Source: Haplomitrium mnioides (lineage: Eukaryota; Marchantiophyta; Haplomitriopsida; Calobryales). Taken from it: DNA of 64,000 nt. How positions within the stretch are numbered: the stretch's first letter is position 1; every line of letters starts with the position of its first letter. Made by a program: the position numbers and the translations under genes. Of this stretch, positions 43,484-56,260 are shown in pieces. The notes under the pieces were generated by a model. The model worked only from the letters and a program-made list of their open reading frames with translations. It was not told the origin of the DNA and ran no database searches. The stretch covers positions 45,837-109,836 of the forward strand of contig JBNGIS010032798.1 of the NCBI GenBank assembly GCA_049999725.1. The letters run 5' to 3'.

Positions 43484-44130
43484 ATTGAAGACATGAAATA
43501 TGATATTAGGTATGTCACTACCTTTTTGGTTTTGGCCTAACTTGAAAGTTTATTTTTGCCTACTTTGGACTATAAGTGATTGTTAGAAAGACATCAAGAG
43601 TACTCTTGGCATGTACAATAGCCATAGCTTCTTGATAGACTTGCTACATAAACCTCGGCAACATTGGGAATGAAGATGAAAGTACAATTGATGACAAACT
43701 TGTGCTCCATTCACAGCCATATTGCTTGAGACAATGTCCACAAAGCTTTGGTAGAGCTCCATCTACAACTTGTTTTGATTGAAGTTTAAGTTATTTTGCT
43801 TGGCTTTTGCAATAATGTCAACCACCTATTGTTGAAATAGTTGTTGAGTAGAATAGAGAATGCATGGTTGGTTTCGTTGAATCTGCAAGTGGTATGCATA
43901 AAACTGTTGCATTGATACATGGTATAACGTACCATATTCAGGGATGTTGATTGACTATTTGTTATCTCCAGCAAGAAAGAGAAAAGAATACTACAATGGA
44001 TCATATGACATACTGCATGGATTAATGTGCATTAATCCTTTGTTGCATAGTTGGATGGCAATGTCTTGTGTTCCAACTTCTCCGAGAAATGCATTGCAAT
44101 TTCATCTACTAAGATTTGTGTTGGTTGTGT

Positions 44131-47100
44131 GTTGACACATGTATGAGCTACTAGCAGTCTGGAAAAGAAGTTTCAGTTTGGAAAGACCCTGAACTCCAAG
44201 TGCGCAAGCTAGCTCGATTTAATTTTGGAAATGCTATAGTTTTGAATCGAAAACTTTGTGTTACTATTTTTAGAGTTTGGAGTATCCCTCTTCTGTGACC
44301 AATAGTCATATTGCTGGACTTGTGGTGGAGATCACTTATAAAAGCAATGTCTAGAGTTGAAAAAGACAATAGCATCACATTGAGAAAGAGATGCTACCAA
44401 TCAGCAACAATGTGACCACTATGGAGTTATGGGTCACAACAAAGATAGATGTTTTTGTCTTCATCTAGAATTGCAATGAGAAGGAGCTCGCACATGTGAG
44501 TAATGCAAATATGGTCATGGTTGTGAAACTGGAGGAGCAGCTCCAGTTCAGAGAGTTGGAGTAGGTGCTCTAGCCGTTGCTATAGATCCAAAAGATGCTA
44601 GAATCACACATTTAGAGCAGCAATTAGCTGCCATGATAGCACATACCATACATAATTATAGAGCTAAAGCCTCTACATCTTATGGAGATGATGGAGGTTT
44701 GTCCGGAATGGGATTTATATGTGAGACAACACACGTTGATGCATTTGCAACTATGCCAAGAGCGGAAGGTAAGGCTCTTGAACCTAGTAGAGCAATGGTG
44801 GAGTTAGATCCTCAAAGAGGAGATGCTCACCGGTAGATAAAGCTTCTGCAGTCATTTTGGTTGACAAGCTTGGTGAGGACCACTTCCATGCATCCAACTC
44901 ATGCTTCAAAGAATATGGAGAAGTCAACCAAAGTGGAGGAAAGTGCATCTTCAACTATAGGTGTAGCTACCTAGGTTAGTGGTACAAAAGCCACTATTTT
45001 GTGCTATGGATGTGTTGACCATAGAGGTCACACCAATTGAAGTGTTCAAGTTAGCAGCCACATTATATTGGAAGACTCAAGATGCTACTTCCAGTATAGA
45101 GATGAGACCCATGAGTGGAGCAGTGTATGCAAGTGCTTCTACATCTAGGGTTGAGACATAGCATGTTGTTGCGGCCAAGTTGATGGAGTTCTCAACTCAA
45201 CCTACATTTTAGAGGATGAAATTGAGGGCTAGTATGGTGTCTCTCAAAAATTGAAGTGGTATTTTCTAATTAGTTGGACCTTCAAATGTGGTGTACAAGC
45301 CAACCAGAGTGTTATTGGATATTGGCATTCAACTCCTAATATTTGGCAAGTCAATAGTGCAAGGATTGGGATTGATGTCAAAAGATGTCGAGATTCGCTC
45401 TTTTCCAATCGAGACTTCATTGGGAGGACTTGTATCCACACAAATCATCACACGCAAAGAGATTGAACTCAAAGCACATACTGATCATCTTATAGATAGC
45501 TCATAGATGAGCACTCATACCATACTCACAAAGGATGAGTCATGAGATCTTAGTGGGGTGTACGGTGTTGTGTTTGATGGGGTTGATAGTTGATTTTTGG
45601 GACAAGTCAGTGTGCTATTGGCTTGGATGGCAATCTAGATAGACTCATTTGAGCCAATTGTATGTTAGATTTAGTGGACCAACTAGAGGTCTACTGTCAC
45701 AACCTATTGCTTTGGCAACATTTTTCATGTGGTCGTTTATTCTTTTGATTTGTTGGAAGGGAATGAACATGCAACCAACATTCCTTCTTTTGATGAGGCA
45801 TATTCATAGTATATAAGACCACAATTACCACCAAGAGGGTAATTCATGCTAGTGGAAGTAAGAAGATGTTGTGGCAGTTACAAGCATCCAGATTGGTTGA
45901 TGATGTTGGGTAGGATGCAAGTGCACCATATCCTACATTAAATGATCCTATCACATATAGACTTGTAAATATTTTACCACTAGACACTATATCAATTTCA
46001 TGGCAGTATAGTTGATGGTGTTTGCTTGTTGGAATTGTTGGTAGAATCAATACATTGCAAGTTGCTGAGTTGCAAGCAAGAATTCTAGTCTATTGGTATT
46101 TGTATTTGAAAAAGAGAGAGATTTCCTAGAGAATCTCATTGTAACATGTAACACTGATGGTTGAGCAATATTCACAACTGCTTTCAGTTAGTGCAATGCA
46201 AGGTTATCTACATAAATTATCTATCAAAATTTTAATGTTGGAGATGGATCAGTTAGTTAAAATAAGTCCGATTAATTTATTGATTGATGGATGGTCATGT
46301 TAGGACTAATCAAGGGTTGGTTTGGGCCAAGGGCTGCAAGACCCTTGCTCAAAATTGTTTTGGAAAATGTTGAGAATCCTACTTCTTTTTCAACTCTATT
46401 AGTTACCACCTCTTGCATATATCTTGAAGAATGTGCCGATTTTGGGAGATAATTACCAGCGTCTTGTGGATAGTGTTCATCAAATGTGCTCATGGATTGG
46501 ACTTGCAGCATTGGTGGATAAAAAACAAGCAGGATCACAAACACACCACCCATGATTGTGACCAAATTGTTACCTATTGACGTGTTGAAGCAAGCATTTG
46601 ACATGAATATGAGGTCACTAGTCGTCACTATGGATAAAATTTTGGATTTGGGGCGCTCTGCTCAAAGAGTGAGTCATGCTCACCAACTAGTATTGCCATT
46701 AGTCAATGTGGTAGGTCGACCTCATGGAGCATTGCCCACACTAGTGACCTACTCTTCTTCTTATGCATTTCAAGCAGGAGGCTATGGTCTTATTTGGAAT
46801 GCCATCATGCAAAAACTAGTAGAACTCAATGCCGATGAGAAAGAGAAGGCAATGAAATTTTCCACTAGTACTACTACTGTTGCACCTATTGCTGAAACTA
46901 AGTGGCGCCATATGCTAGAACAAGCCATGCATTCGAATTGCCTTACTTGGATTTGTGAGCTTGGGAGTAGTTGAATAAAAAAGAATGCAATCCTCTAGGA
47001 TGATCGACTTGCCAAAAGTCAACATGCAGCTTTTTTGGATAGTCAAGGTTGTTGCTGGAGGCAAGGTTTTAGGCACCACAAAGGCTATGTCAGGGCTGGT

Positions 47101-47643
47101 CCAAAAACTGAAAGTCTAGCATGCCATATTTCCAAAGACTAGATTTCAGCCCAAGTAAGTGACATTTAAGCGGATCACAACTCAAGTATGACTTCACCAC
47201 ATTTCATTTCAACCAGTCAAATTTCAGCAAAGCACAATTTGAAGCAAGAAGATCATCTAACCCTTGTGGAAATATAGGAGCCACAAGTTAGATTGTAGTT
47301 GACAAGAGGTCAAAGAATAGAGGTACATAAGTTTTTGCATGGTTATTCAAATTGCTTTGCTTTTAACATGAAGGATCTTGGACCTGAGAGGACTAGGCAT
47401 TCATATTGAGTTGGCTAGTGATGCAATTACTTTTTGACATTCATATTGTTATAGTGTGGTGGAGAGACGTTTGACACAAACGAGGACACAAGATTTGTTG
47501 GAGGCTGCATTTCTAGAAATGTCATGTGGGGAATATGCATCTCCTATAGTTATGCAAGTCAAGACTGATGTGCATAAGAACTACACTAATAGGAGAAAGT
47601 GTGGTGATTATCGTCCTAACAATCAACAAACCAAATGTGATAG
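44131..47643 (+). mobile_element. Ty3/gypsy element H, 5' part (interrupted by G3)
   Basis: Plus strand. A degenerate zinc knuckle QCDHYGVMGHNKDRCF lies near 44,408 (second Cys is Tyr). Then come GARTCE.CKYGHGC and an open stretch 44,633-44,836 (ITHLEQQLAAMIAHTIHN), the protease at 45,288-45,506 and a poorly preserved linker 45,510-47,400 with an open stretch at 46,552-46,974. The RT N-terminus starts near 47,455. The left boundary is not defined and no LTR was seen. It continues at 62,583 after the G3 insertion. Confidence 0.7.
45288..45506 (+). pseudogene. Aspartic protease of element H
   Basis: VVYKPTRVLLDIGIQLLIFG followed by KSIVQGLGL matches the plant gypsy protease active site (LLDTGAQ-type followed by GL). 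The catalytic D-T-G is D-I-G, an inactivating change. VEIRSFPIETSLGG and TQIITRKEIELKAH follow in frame. Confidence 0.65.
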
Positions 47644-47648
47644 GTATG
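47455..47648 (+). pseudogene. RT N-terminus of element H up to the G3 insertion point
   Basis: VERRLTQTRTQDLLEAAFLE, then GEYASPIVMQVK, then RKCGDYRPNNQQTKCDRY is the fingers region of a gypsy RT. The frame reaches the Tyr of DRY at the target duplication GTATG (47,644-47,648) and resumes at 62,578 with the same bases and then MPTREKIFDTIW, giving precise continuity across the 14.9-kb insertion. Confidence 0.85.
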
Positions 47649-49177
47649 TGTCGTAGCACAACAATGGCACTCCAACTCCAAAAAGAACAACTCGAGATCA
47701 AAGCATGCAAGATTTATATAGAAATCTGCTCTTAATCTATTTTTACCAACTTTCAAGATTCTTTAAGGAGTTCTGAAACTGCACTCTATTAGTTCAGAGA
47801 TGGATCTCTCTCCACTTTAGGTCTGACAACCTTTCTCCACAAAACCAAACACACAAACCACTTCTACTACTCAATATAATAGAACAAAAGCCAAGAATTA
47901 CTCAAACTGTATGACTGACACTTCTAGGATAAGAAAGTTGATGCACAAGCTGATTTTAAACTTGAGCTGTATCAGAGAAATTCTCAAGAAACCAGTTACC
48001 CAACTTGCTTGAAACTCTCAAACCAACACTCGAGTGTTTACCTTCATTACAACACCTCACTTCCCTCAAACTAGATACTCAAGCCACTCCAACCCAATGT
48101 ATCCCAGAGCTTGATGTTGAGAATTCAGCTATGGAAAGACCCTCTTGATCTCACATCCACTTGTTGTTCCTCCAACCACCCACTACTCTATTTGCTTGTG
48201 AAATGCCCACATATTCCCTAGGCACACACAAATCTTGAGCACTCCTTGCTCTACTACAACCTACCAACCAGTATCCACTAACTGGAGAATCACAGAAGGT
48301 ATCTCTCCTTAAAAATTTAACAAATATAGAACAGAGCAGAACTTAAAGCAAAATTGATTTGCCACTGAACCTCCCAAAAATCACAATCTGGAACTCAGAA
48401 TCCAGACCCACTAGCAGAACACACTCAGGTACCCGCTGACATGCACTTCTCTAATGTAATTTGACTAACTTCTTCAATTGCAAACCTGCAAAACATCCAC
48501 CAACCAAATCTAACTCCAAATTCTTATTCCTTCATCAAACTGCTCCTCATGAATCTACAATCAACAACATGAGCAGAGGACCTCATAGACACGAATCTCA
48601 TAATCTTTACTTGAAGCACACATGTACAATGAGACAACCCGCAGAACAGGAACTCGCCAACAGGCTTGTACCCCATGTCCTACTCAACTGACAATAACAA
48701 TCATCCTAGTTCCAAATCAACTAACTTGCTTTTCTACACGCTAACTTTTTCACACTAAGTTTTCAATAAGAACTAACAACTCACAAGTTGTTCTTAAGCT
48801 AAACAACATGCTTTCACTAACTGACACGAACTTCGGTCGCCATAAGAACGAATTACTAACAATTGTTCTTATGCTAATTTTTGAACTTTCACTAACTCTT
48901 CCGTTTCGTCTACCTTTCATTTTGAGCCTTTCGAATTCCTCCAAGTGATCGTTTCACCCTTTCGAACTTTCGAACTTTCAATTTGACTTCCACACCGAAA
49001 CCACGACAAATCACCAATTTGCCATTCAAACTTCTCTCATCGCTCGCCTTTTCCATTGTCTTACAAAACACCGATAAGTTGTCATTTCATCCATCACTCT
49101 TTTGCTTCATTGCTATTTCGCCAATCATCCTTCCGTCGAACTCTCCGGAACGTAACCTTCCTAACCAGGGCTCCTAA
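47649..49177 (-). repeat. 3' LTR of G3, outer fragment
   Basis: Starts TGTCGTAGCA like 59,669 and follows the 5' LTR to aaccagggctcc (49,174). Two or three bases later the oppositely oriented solo LTR begins. The rest of this LTR resumes at 52,231. Confidence 0.88.
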
Positions 49178-52100
49178 TGAGAGCATGATTCCTGACAAAA
49201 GGTTAGAAACAGCTTAAAGGAGGTCTCTTCTGTGCAGTGGAGTGAGATGGAAATGGTAAAGCTTCAGCTTTGTGTATAATAAGTGTAAAATTGTAAAAAT
49301 ATGTATATAAATACTTGTGAAGAAATTTTGGAGATCATTGGCCAAGGAGAGAAGCTTGGGTAATGAGGAAGTTAAAGTGATTTATTTTTAGAAAATTAAA
49401 TTTGTGTAAAACTAATCTAAGTGTTGAGGGCCAAGGCTAGCCCCTATCTACTGCTATTCTAGTGTTGATGGACAGCTTGCCCAGGAGCCAGGTGAAGTGC
49501 ATCGGAGGACAAGTTGCCCTTTGTGCCCTGAACTAGGTCCGTCCAGGGGCAGAATAGTAAGCATGTGGATGCCTCTCGAAAGAAGAAGGGAGGAGGAGGT
49601 TTTTATTCATGTGTAGGTTCATTGGGTAAGGCTTATGGGATAAGTGGAAGCCTTACGATGAACGTTGTGCGATGCCCCCTCACGATGAAGAAATGTGGAG
49701 ATCGATCTCTGAAGGGAGGATCGATACTCCTCCCTTGTGATATGTTTGATTGAGGAGATTTGTAGAAGGGGAAAGATCTTCTTCTCTGCACGGTTGCGTC
49801 GAATCGCATGTTGTGCCTGATGAAATATGAATGATTCGAATGACGAGAGGACCTATTGCGCGATCAATGTGAAGAAAGGGAATCGAATATAAATGCTCCT
49901 CCTAATTTGATTCGTGATGATGCCAAAAGTCGTTCCGATACACGACTCCATCCCGTTTCTATTTTATCCATAATATTTGATTCGAAAGTCATATCTTTAT
50001 TTCATTGGGCTGTTCCTCCCAACAAGATTAGTTTGTCCAGATTTTGGTCTATGATGGTATCTCCATCCATTTCAACGATTGGATCTGTACATGAATGGAA
50101 AAACGAAGGGGAATGTTGTGATCCAATTTCGGCAAGCTTCCACGAATTCGGTGAAGGCTATGATTGATTTGAAGGAGATGCTACGAAGACCCACCTTGTT
50201 ACGAGAATCGATCAAAAGAGGTTGTGAAGGAGAGTCTTTGTCTGGAGGAGAATACCTATTGGACATTGGAAGAGGAAGGAATGCTGTAACAATTGGATCA
50301 AGAAGAAAGCAAGAATCGATGGAAGGGAAATGAAAGAATGCTACAAAAAATTGAATAAGGCTGCACTGGAAATTCGAATGTCCAGCTGTGCTGCGAAATC
50401 AAATGCTGCGCTGGAATCTCGAATGACAAAGAATGAAAGGCGACCTGATTTGAATGAAGGACTTGAAATTGAAGAAATTAAAATCAAATGATGAAGGAAA
50501 AGCGAGCGGAAGGAGGGTCCGAAAGAAGTCTGTGGTCCAAAGAAGGCGTCGAAAATTTGCCTTCCTATGTGGGGAACCCCAATTAAGGGGGTTCCAATTT
50601 GCTTTCCAAAGTAGGACACCCCGGTTAAGGGGGTTTCCATTGAGTGTCCGTGTGGGGATCCGAAGTGGAGTCCCTGGTTAAATTGGTTTTGATTGGGGCT
50701 ACGAAGTGGGGAGCCCTGGTTAGGAAGGTTAAGTTCCGAGGAGTTTGATCGAAGGATGATTGGCAAAATAACGATGAAGCGAAACAGTAATAAATGAAAC
50801 AGTGACTTATCGATGTTTTGCACGACAAGGGAAAAGTAAGCGAGGAGAGAAGTTTGAATGGCAAATTGGTGATTTGTTATGATTTCGGTGTGGAAGTCGA
50901 ACTGAAAGTTTGAAAGTTCGAGAGGGCGAAACGATTACTTGGAGGAATTCGAAAAGTTTGAATTAAAAGGAGAGGAAACAGAAGAGTTAGTGAAAGTTTG
51001 AAAATTAGTTTAAGAACAATTGTTAGTAATTCGTTCTTATGGTGAGCGAAGTCCGTGAAAGTTAGTGAATGAGTGTTATTTAGTTTAAGAACAATCTGTG
51101 AGTTGTTAGTTCTTATTGTAAACTTAGTGGGGAGAAGTTAGCGTGTAGAGAAGCAAGTTAGTTGATTTGGAATTAGGATGACTATTATAGTCAATTGAGC
51201 AAGACAGGGGGTATAAGCCTGTTGGTGAGCTCATGTTCTATGGATTTGTCTCATTGTACAGGTGTACTTCAAGTAAAGATTATGAGATTCTTGTGTGTGA
51301 GGTCCCCTGCTCATGGTTGTTGATTGCAGATTCATGAGGAACAGTTAATGAAGAAACAAGGATTTGGAGTTAGATTTGGTTGGTGGATGTTTTGCAGGTT
51401 TGCAATTGAAGAAGTCAGTCAGATTCCATTAGAGAAGTGCATGTCAAGGGGTACCTGAGTGTGTTTTGCTGGTGGGTCTAGGTATTGAGTTCCAGATTGT
51501 GATTTGTGGGAGGTTCAGTGGCAAATCAATTCTGCTTTAAATTCTGTTCTATTCTATATGTGTTAAATTCTTAAGGAGAGAACCTTCTCTAATTCTCTAA
51601 TTAGTGGATATTGGGTGGTGGGTTGCAGTAGAGCAGAGAGTGCTCAAATTTGTGCATGCCTATGGAATAGGTGGTCATTTCAACAAAAAAACAGAGTAGT
51701 GGGTGGTTGGAGGAAAAACAAGTGGATGTGAGATAAGGAGGGTTGTTCCATAGCTGAGTTCTCAGCATCAAGCTCTGGGATATATCGGGTTGGAGTGGCT
51801 TGAGTATCAAGTTTGAGGGAAGTGAGGTGGTGTAATGAAGGTAGGCACTGGAGTGTTGGTATGAGGGTTTCAAACAAGTTGGGTAACTGGTTGCTTGTGA
51901 ATTTCCTTGATGCAGCTCAAGTTTAAAATCAGCCTGTACATCAGCTTTCTTATCCTAGAAGTGTCAGTCATACAATTTGAGTAATTCTTGGCTTTTGTTC
52001 TATTATAGTGAGTAGTAGTGGTTTATGTGTTTGGTTTTGTGAAGAAAGGTTGTCAGACCTAGAAAGGAGAGAGGTCCATCTCTAAACTGATAGAGTGCAG

Positions 52101-52230
52101 TTTCAGAACTCTTTAAAGAATCTGGAAAGTTGGTAAAAGTGGATTAAGAGCAGATTTCTATATAGATCTTGCGTGGTTCAATCTCGGGTTGTTCTTTTCG
52201 GGGTTGGAGTGCCACTGCTGTCCTACGACA
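49178..52230 (+). repeat. Solo LTR of the G3 family nested in the G3 3' LTR, inverted
   Basis: A full LTR from TGAGAGCATG to CTACGACA (3,053 bp) in plus orientation. The left flank ends ctcc+taa and the right flank begins ctccc, consistent with a short CTCC(C/T) target duplication plus two extra bases at the left. No internal region, primer site or polypurine tract accompanies it, so it is a solo LTR, presumably left by LTR-LTR recombination. Confidence 0.85.
50540..50745 (+). repeat. About 41-bp repeat cluster in the G3-family LTR
   Basis: Three to four degenerate units begin gtggggaaccc or gtggggagccc and contain gttaagggggtttcc. The clearest starts are near 50,569, 50,611 and 50,702. Equivalent clusters lie at 38,180-38,345 (plus) and, inverted, at 52,230-52,385 and 61,170-61,330. 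The unit resembles aagtggggagcccggttaag in the G1 LTR (32,140-32,159). Confidence 0.7.
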
Positions 52231-53629
52231 CTCCCCACTTCGGAGCCCCAATCGGAACCAATTTACCTGGGGACTCCACTTTGGATCCCCACACGGACAC
52301 TCAACGGAAACCCCCTTAATCGAGGTATCCCACCACGGAAAACAAAACGGAACCCTCTTAACTGGGGTTCCTCACTTGGTAAGGCGAGTTTCCGACGCCT
52401 TCTTTGGACCCCGGACTCTTCTCGGACCCTCCTTCCGCTCGCTTCCAAATCGTTCTCATTCCTCTAAAAATTTTAATTCTTTCTGATTGAAATAGTTCGC
52501 ACAGCAGAATTTTGTTGCTAATCACTTCCTTGCTGATCTGATCGATTTTTGCTCAATTGACTTCTGTTCATAGAACTTTCCGCATCAGGCTCTCACACAC
52601 GACCATTTTTCACTTCAATCCATAAATCTCTTCTCCATTTCAATTCCTTCGCAATCAAATTCTTCCTTTTGCAACTAATCACTTTCACCGCAGGAGCATT
52701 TCCACACCATGCACTCAAGCAGATCCATCCGCAGCATCGCTTCAATTCTCCATAGATCAATTTCCCCAAGCACCTTCATTCATCATCAGAAAACTCTGTG
52801 CCATAGGACCATTCCTCTTAAATAATTTGTTGAACATTCCTTCTCAAGAATTTTCTTCGGAGATTTGTTTCTTAAATTTTACAACATTCGATTCCTTCAA
52901 AAGCCTTCAACATTGATCAATCCTACCTTTTATTCGTAGAGTTTCCATTTCATATCGGATCATCAGTTCTTCACAAATCACCTCCTCCTTCGCACATCAA
53001 CCGATCATCCTTCGAATTCAATTAATTCCCCTTCCTCGCAGTTGATTGATTCCGCAAATCTCTTCCTCATCTTCATATTACCACCTTGATCCAAACACTC
53101 GTTGCTCTCTCGAATGCTTTGTAACAAGTGGCCTTCTCCTGTCACCTCCAATTATCCTTTAAGTCTTCTGTCATAACTCAGAAGCATTATATAAGCATTT
53201 GACACTCTTTTCCTTTAAAGAGGCAGCGCCACAGGGGTGTAAGGCCACCACTTAACTCTTCCTGCCCCTGGACGGACCTAGTTTAGAGCATCGGCTTTCT
53301 TTGACACAATTCCACTGGCTCTTGGGCAGGCTGTACATCAACACATAGACTAGAAATAGATAGGTAGATAGGGGCTGGCTGGCCCTCAACAATTAGATTA
53401 GTTTTACAACACAATTTTTTTTCCTTCACTGAAAAAAACCAACTTCTTCATCACCTAGCCCTATCTCCTTGGCCAATGATATCCAAAATGTTCCTATGAT
53501 CGTTATATTTTACAATTTTACACTTATTAATCCAAAACTTGAAGCTTTTACCATTTCCTTCTCACTCCACCGTGCAGAAGAGAAGTCCTTCAAGCTGTTT
53601 TTGACCTTCTGTCAGGAACTATGCTCTCA
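52231..53629 (-). repeat. 3' LTR of G3, inner fragment
   Basis: Resumes at ctccccacttcggagccc, matching 61,178 of the 5' LTR, and ends …aactatgctctca at 53,629 next to the polypurine tract. Together with 47,649-49,174 it makes about 2.9 kb, the same length as the 5' LTR. Confidence 0.88.
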
Positions 53630-53648
53630 CATAGCCCCCTCTTCCATC
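53630..53648 (-). other. Polypurine tract of G3
   Basis: The minus strand reads GATGGAAGAGGGGGCTATG immediately before the LTR start TGAGAGCATAG, at the expected position for plus-strand priming. Confidence 0.8.
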
Positions 53649-53756
53649 GCCCAGCGTCCTCGCAAGTGTTCACGAATAATATCGCTTCACTCTTGATCCA
53701 TTAACTCTTGTCTCTAACACTTCCCTTGTTAAAGTCTTTAACTCCAACAATCCATT

Positions 53757-54956
53757 CTAAAAAATCTTTGAAACTATATAAGGTCCCATCCATCTTACAT
53801 GGAGTTTCCCTGGGAACCAAAAATAACGACTATCATACAGAAGTACTAGATCCCCTTCAGAAATATTCACCTTTTTGAGCTTGGAATCATAACCTTCTTT
53901 CTTTTTCAACTGGATTTTTTCAGTTTTAGCCATAGCCTGAACTCTTTCTTCCTCCAACTTGACTAAGTCCATCATCTGCTTCAATAAACTCTCCTCGTCT
54001 GGCATACGTTCCTCTTCAGCAATCGTAATAGACGACACATCCCATTCTACTGGTACTAAAGAATGGGTACCATAAACAAGATAGAACGGAGTCTGCTTCG
54101 TAGTAACTTTCTCCGCTATTCTATACGCCCACAAAGCTGAGTACAGCTTCATGTCCCAATCCGACGAGTACGCTGAACAAATCTTTCTCAAAATCTTACA
54201 CAACAATCCATTAACTCTTTCAGTATGTCCATTCGCTTTTGGGTTAGAGGGAGTTGTTTTCTTATGTTTAATCATATAGGTATTAGTAAGACGTTGAATC
54301 ATCTCATTCAAAAAATGAGTTCCTTTGTCACTAATCAACTCCAACGGACATCCAAACCTTGTGATTATGTTTTCAAATAGGAAGTTAGCAACTTCAACTG
54401 CTTCATCTCTACATGTAGCTTTTGCTTCCACCCATTTGGTAGCATAATCTGTACATACTAATATATATCTATTCTTATAATATCTAGACACTGGTGTAAT
54501 AGATCCTACAAAATCAATACCCTATTTCTCAAATGGAGCTAAAGGTAAGATAGGTGTAAGTGGCCAATGACTGCTTGCTATTGGTTTCCCCACTCTCTGA
54601 TATGGGTCACAACTCTAAATATAGCCCTTTACATCTTTATACATTGTAGGCCACCAGTACTCTGCCTCTTGAATCTTTTCCACTGTGTTCCGCATGGCAT
54701 AGTGTCCTCCTACTTCATCATCGTGCAACGCAGAAATCATCTTTTTAACTTCATCAGGACCTAAACAACGTCTCAGAACCTCATCAGGTCCTTTCTTATA
54801 CAACACTCCTCTATAAATTGTATATGGTGCCAACTTTTGGAAAAATACTACTTCTTCTTCCTTATTCAAACCAGAAGGTAAAATAGAGCTTTCTAAATAT
54901 ATCCAAATCTCTTTATACAAGGGGTTCTCCTCCCATTCCTTCTCAATTGGGAACAA
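53757..54956 (-). pseudogene. Integrase of G3
   Basis: The zinc-binding part has HDDEVGGHYAMRNTVEKIQE and WWPTMYKDVKGYI. It is interrupted by a stop near 54,615, and the following Cys pair reads C-D-P-Y, having lost its second Cys. A second stop replaces the Trp in the EKWGIDF-type segment (about 54,523). From 54,491 to 53,757 a frame of 244 codons is intact. It has CTDYATKWVEAKATC (first Asp), LELISDKGTHFLNEM (second Asp), KANGHTERVNGLLCKIL (Glu), a long Glu/Lys-rich segment and the C-terminal LLYDSRYFWFPGKLHVRWMG. The D,D,E triad is complete, unlike the zinc finger. Confidence 0.9.
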
Positions 54957-55076
54957 ATTTTCATCTGGAAAATTGTCATTCAGATCATCTATCTCAGCTG
55001 GTTCTGGAATTCTAGATAGGAAGTCTACATTCTAATGGGACTTTCCTGGTCTTACATCTACTTCAAAATCAAATTC

Positions 55077-55430
55077 CTAGAGTAGCAACATCCATCTTGC
55101 TATCCTTCCAAACATATCAAGTTTATTCACTAAATACTTCAGTGAATTATGATCCACATGAAATACAAATGGATACCCTAGCAGGTAATGTCTGAATTTC
55201 TTGACTGAAAATATCAGTCCCAATGCTTCTCTCTCTGTCATCGAATAATTATTTTCAACTGTAGTCAAATTTTGACTAGCATAATAAATTGGATGGTCTT
55301 TCTTATCTTCATCCTTCTGACTCAATACACTACCTATTGCAAAGGCAGAAACATCCACATAGACATGGAACTTTCTATCCCAAAATGGAGGCTTTAAAAC
55401 AAGAGCTATACTAAGCTTCTCTTTTAACAT
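55077..55430 (-). pseudogene. RNase H of G3
   Basis: A frame of 117 codons: FHVYVDVSAFAIGSVLSQKD, DHPIYYASQNLTTVENNYS, EREALGLIFSVKKFRHYLLG, FHVDHNSLKYLVNK and RIARWMLLL. All three visible acidic catalytic positions (VDVS, EREAL, HVDHN) are present. The frame ends in a stop at 55,077, before the spacer to the integrase. Confidence 0.88.
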
Positions 55431-56260
55431 CTCAAAAGCTTTCTAAGCCTCCTCTCCCTACTGAAATACAACATTTTTCTGTAGCAAATCGGTAAGTAGA
55501 GCAGCTATCTAGGAGTAGTTCTCTATGAATCTTCTATAGTAATCTGTAGCTCCTAAAAACTCTCTCACTTCTGTTTCTGTAGTAGGCCTTCTAATTTCCT
55601 TTATAATTTTTACTTTGTCCACATCTACTGCAATGCCATCCTTGGAAACTCTATGTCATAATAATAATCCTTCATTCATCACAACAAAACTTTTCTCAAG
55701 GTGTAGTCCTAACTGACCCCACCTACATCTCTCAAAAGTCTTTCTCAGATGACTAGGGTGATCCTCCTTTGATCCATACACACAAAAGTCATCCAGAAAT
55801 ATTTCTATGAAATCCCTCAAATATGGCTTAAAGATTTATGTCATTGCTCTTTGTAAAGTGGCTGGGGCGTTACATAGCTCAAAAGGCATTACATTATAAG
55901 CATAAGTTTCTCAATCTGTAGTGAAGGTAGTTTTCAGTCTATCTTCAGGATGGATACTCACTTGGTTGTAACCAGAGAATCCATCTAAAAATGTATAACA
56001 TTCTACTGCTGCCACCTGATCTAGGATAGCGTCATTAAATGGTAAAGGATAAAAATCCTTTTTAGTGGCCTAATTTAATCTTCTAAAATCCTGACACACT
56101 CTGATCTTCCTATTCTTCTTCATGACTATCACTATTGGCGACACCCATTCACTATAAGGTACTGCATAAACAAAGTTGGCAGCCAATAGTTTATCCAACT
56201 CTTCTTTAACTAGCAAGAGTATTTGGGGTTCAGGCGGTACTGTCTCTATCTAATCGGTAC
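55431..56260 (-). pseudogene. Reverse transcriptase of G3
   Basis: Degraded by at least six stops but colinear with RT: VKEELDKLLAANFVYAVPYS, EWVSPIVIVMKKN, IRVCQDFRRLN, a stop in place of the next residue, ATKKDFYPLPFNDAI and CYTFLDGFSGYNQVSIHPED. The nucleotide-binding palm reads VMPFELCNAPATLQRAM and the catalytic box FLDDFCVYG is intact. A thumb and linker segment follows (REFLGATDYYRRFIENYS). Stops at positions usually Gln or Trp suggest C-to-T changes. Confidence 0.85.

Larger units (their letters stand above)
40580..44130 (-). mobile_element. Helitron remnant: Rep/helicase pseudogene
   Basis: The minus strand carries the standard Helitron order. An N-terminal segment (FNETNHAFSILLNNYF, about 43,870) comes first, then the Rep nuclease region at 43,483-43,229 and DEIKQHLDARYHC..RLKVHLLRQHNIVFNKAA (about 42,925-42,760). 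A linker with FSKCIQCPWVAPR follows, then PIF1-type helicase motifs at 41,330-40,590. Length (about 3.5 kb) is short of a full RepHel gene and many frameshifts and stops are present. Neither terminus was located. Confidence 0.75.
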
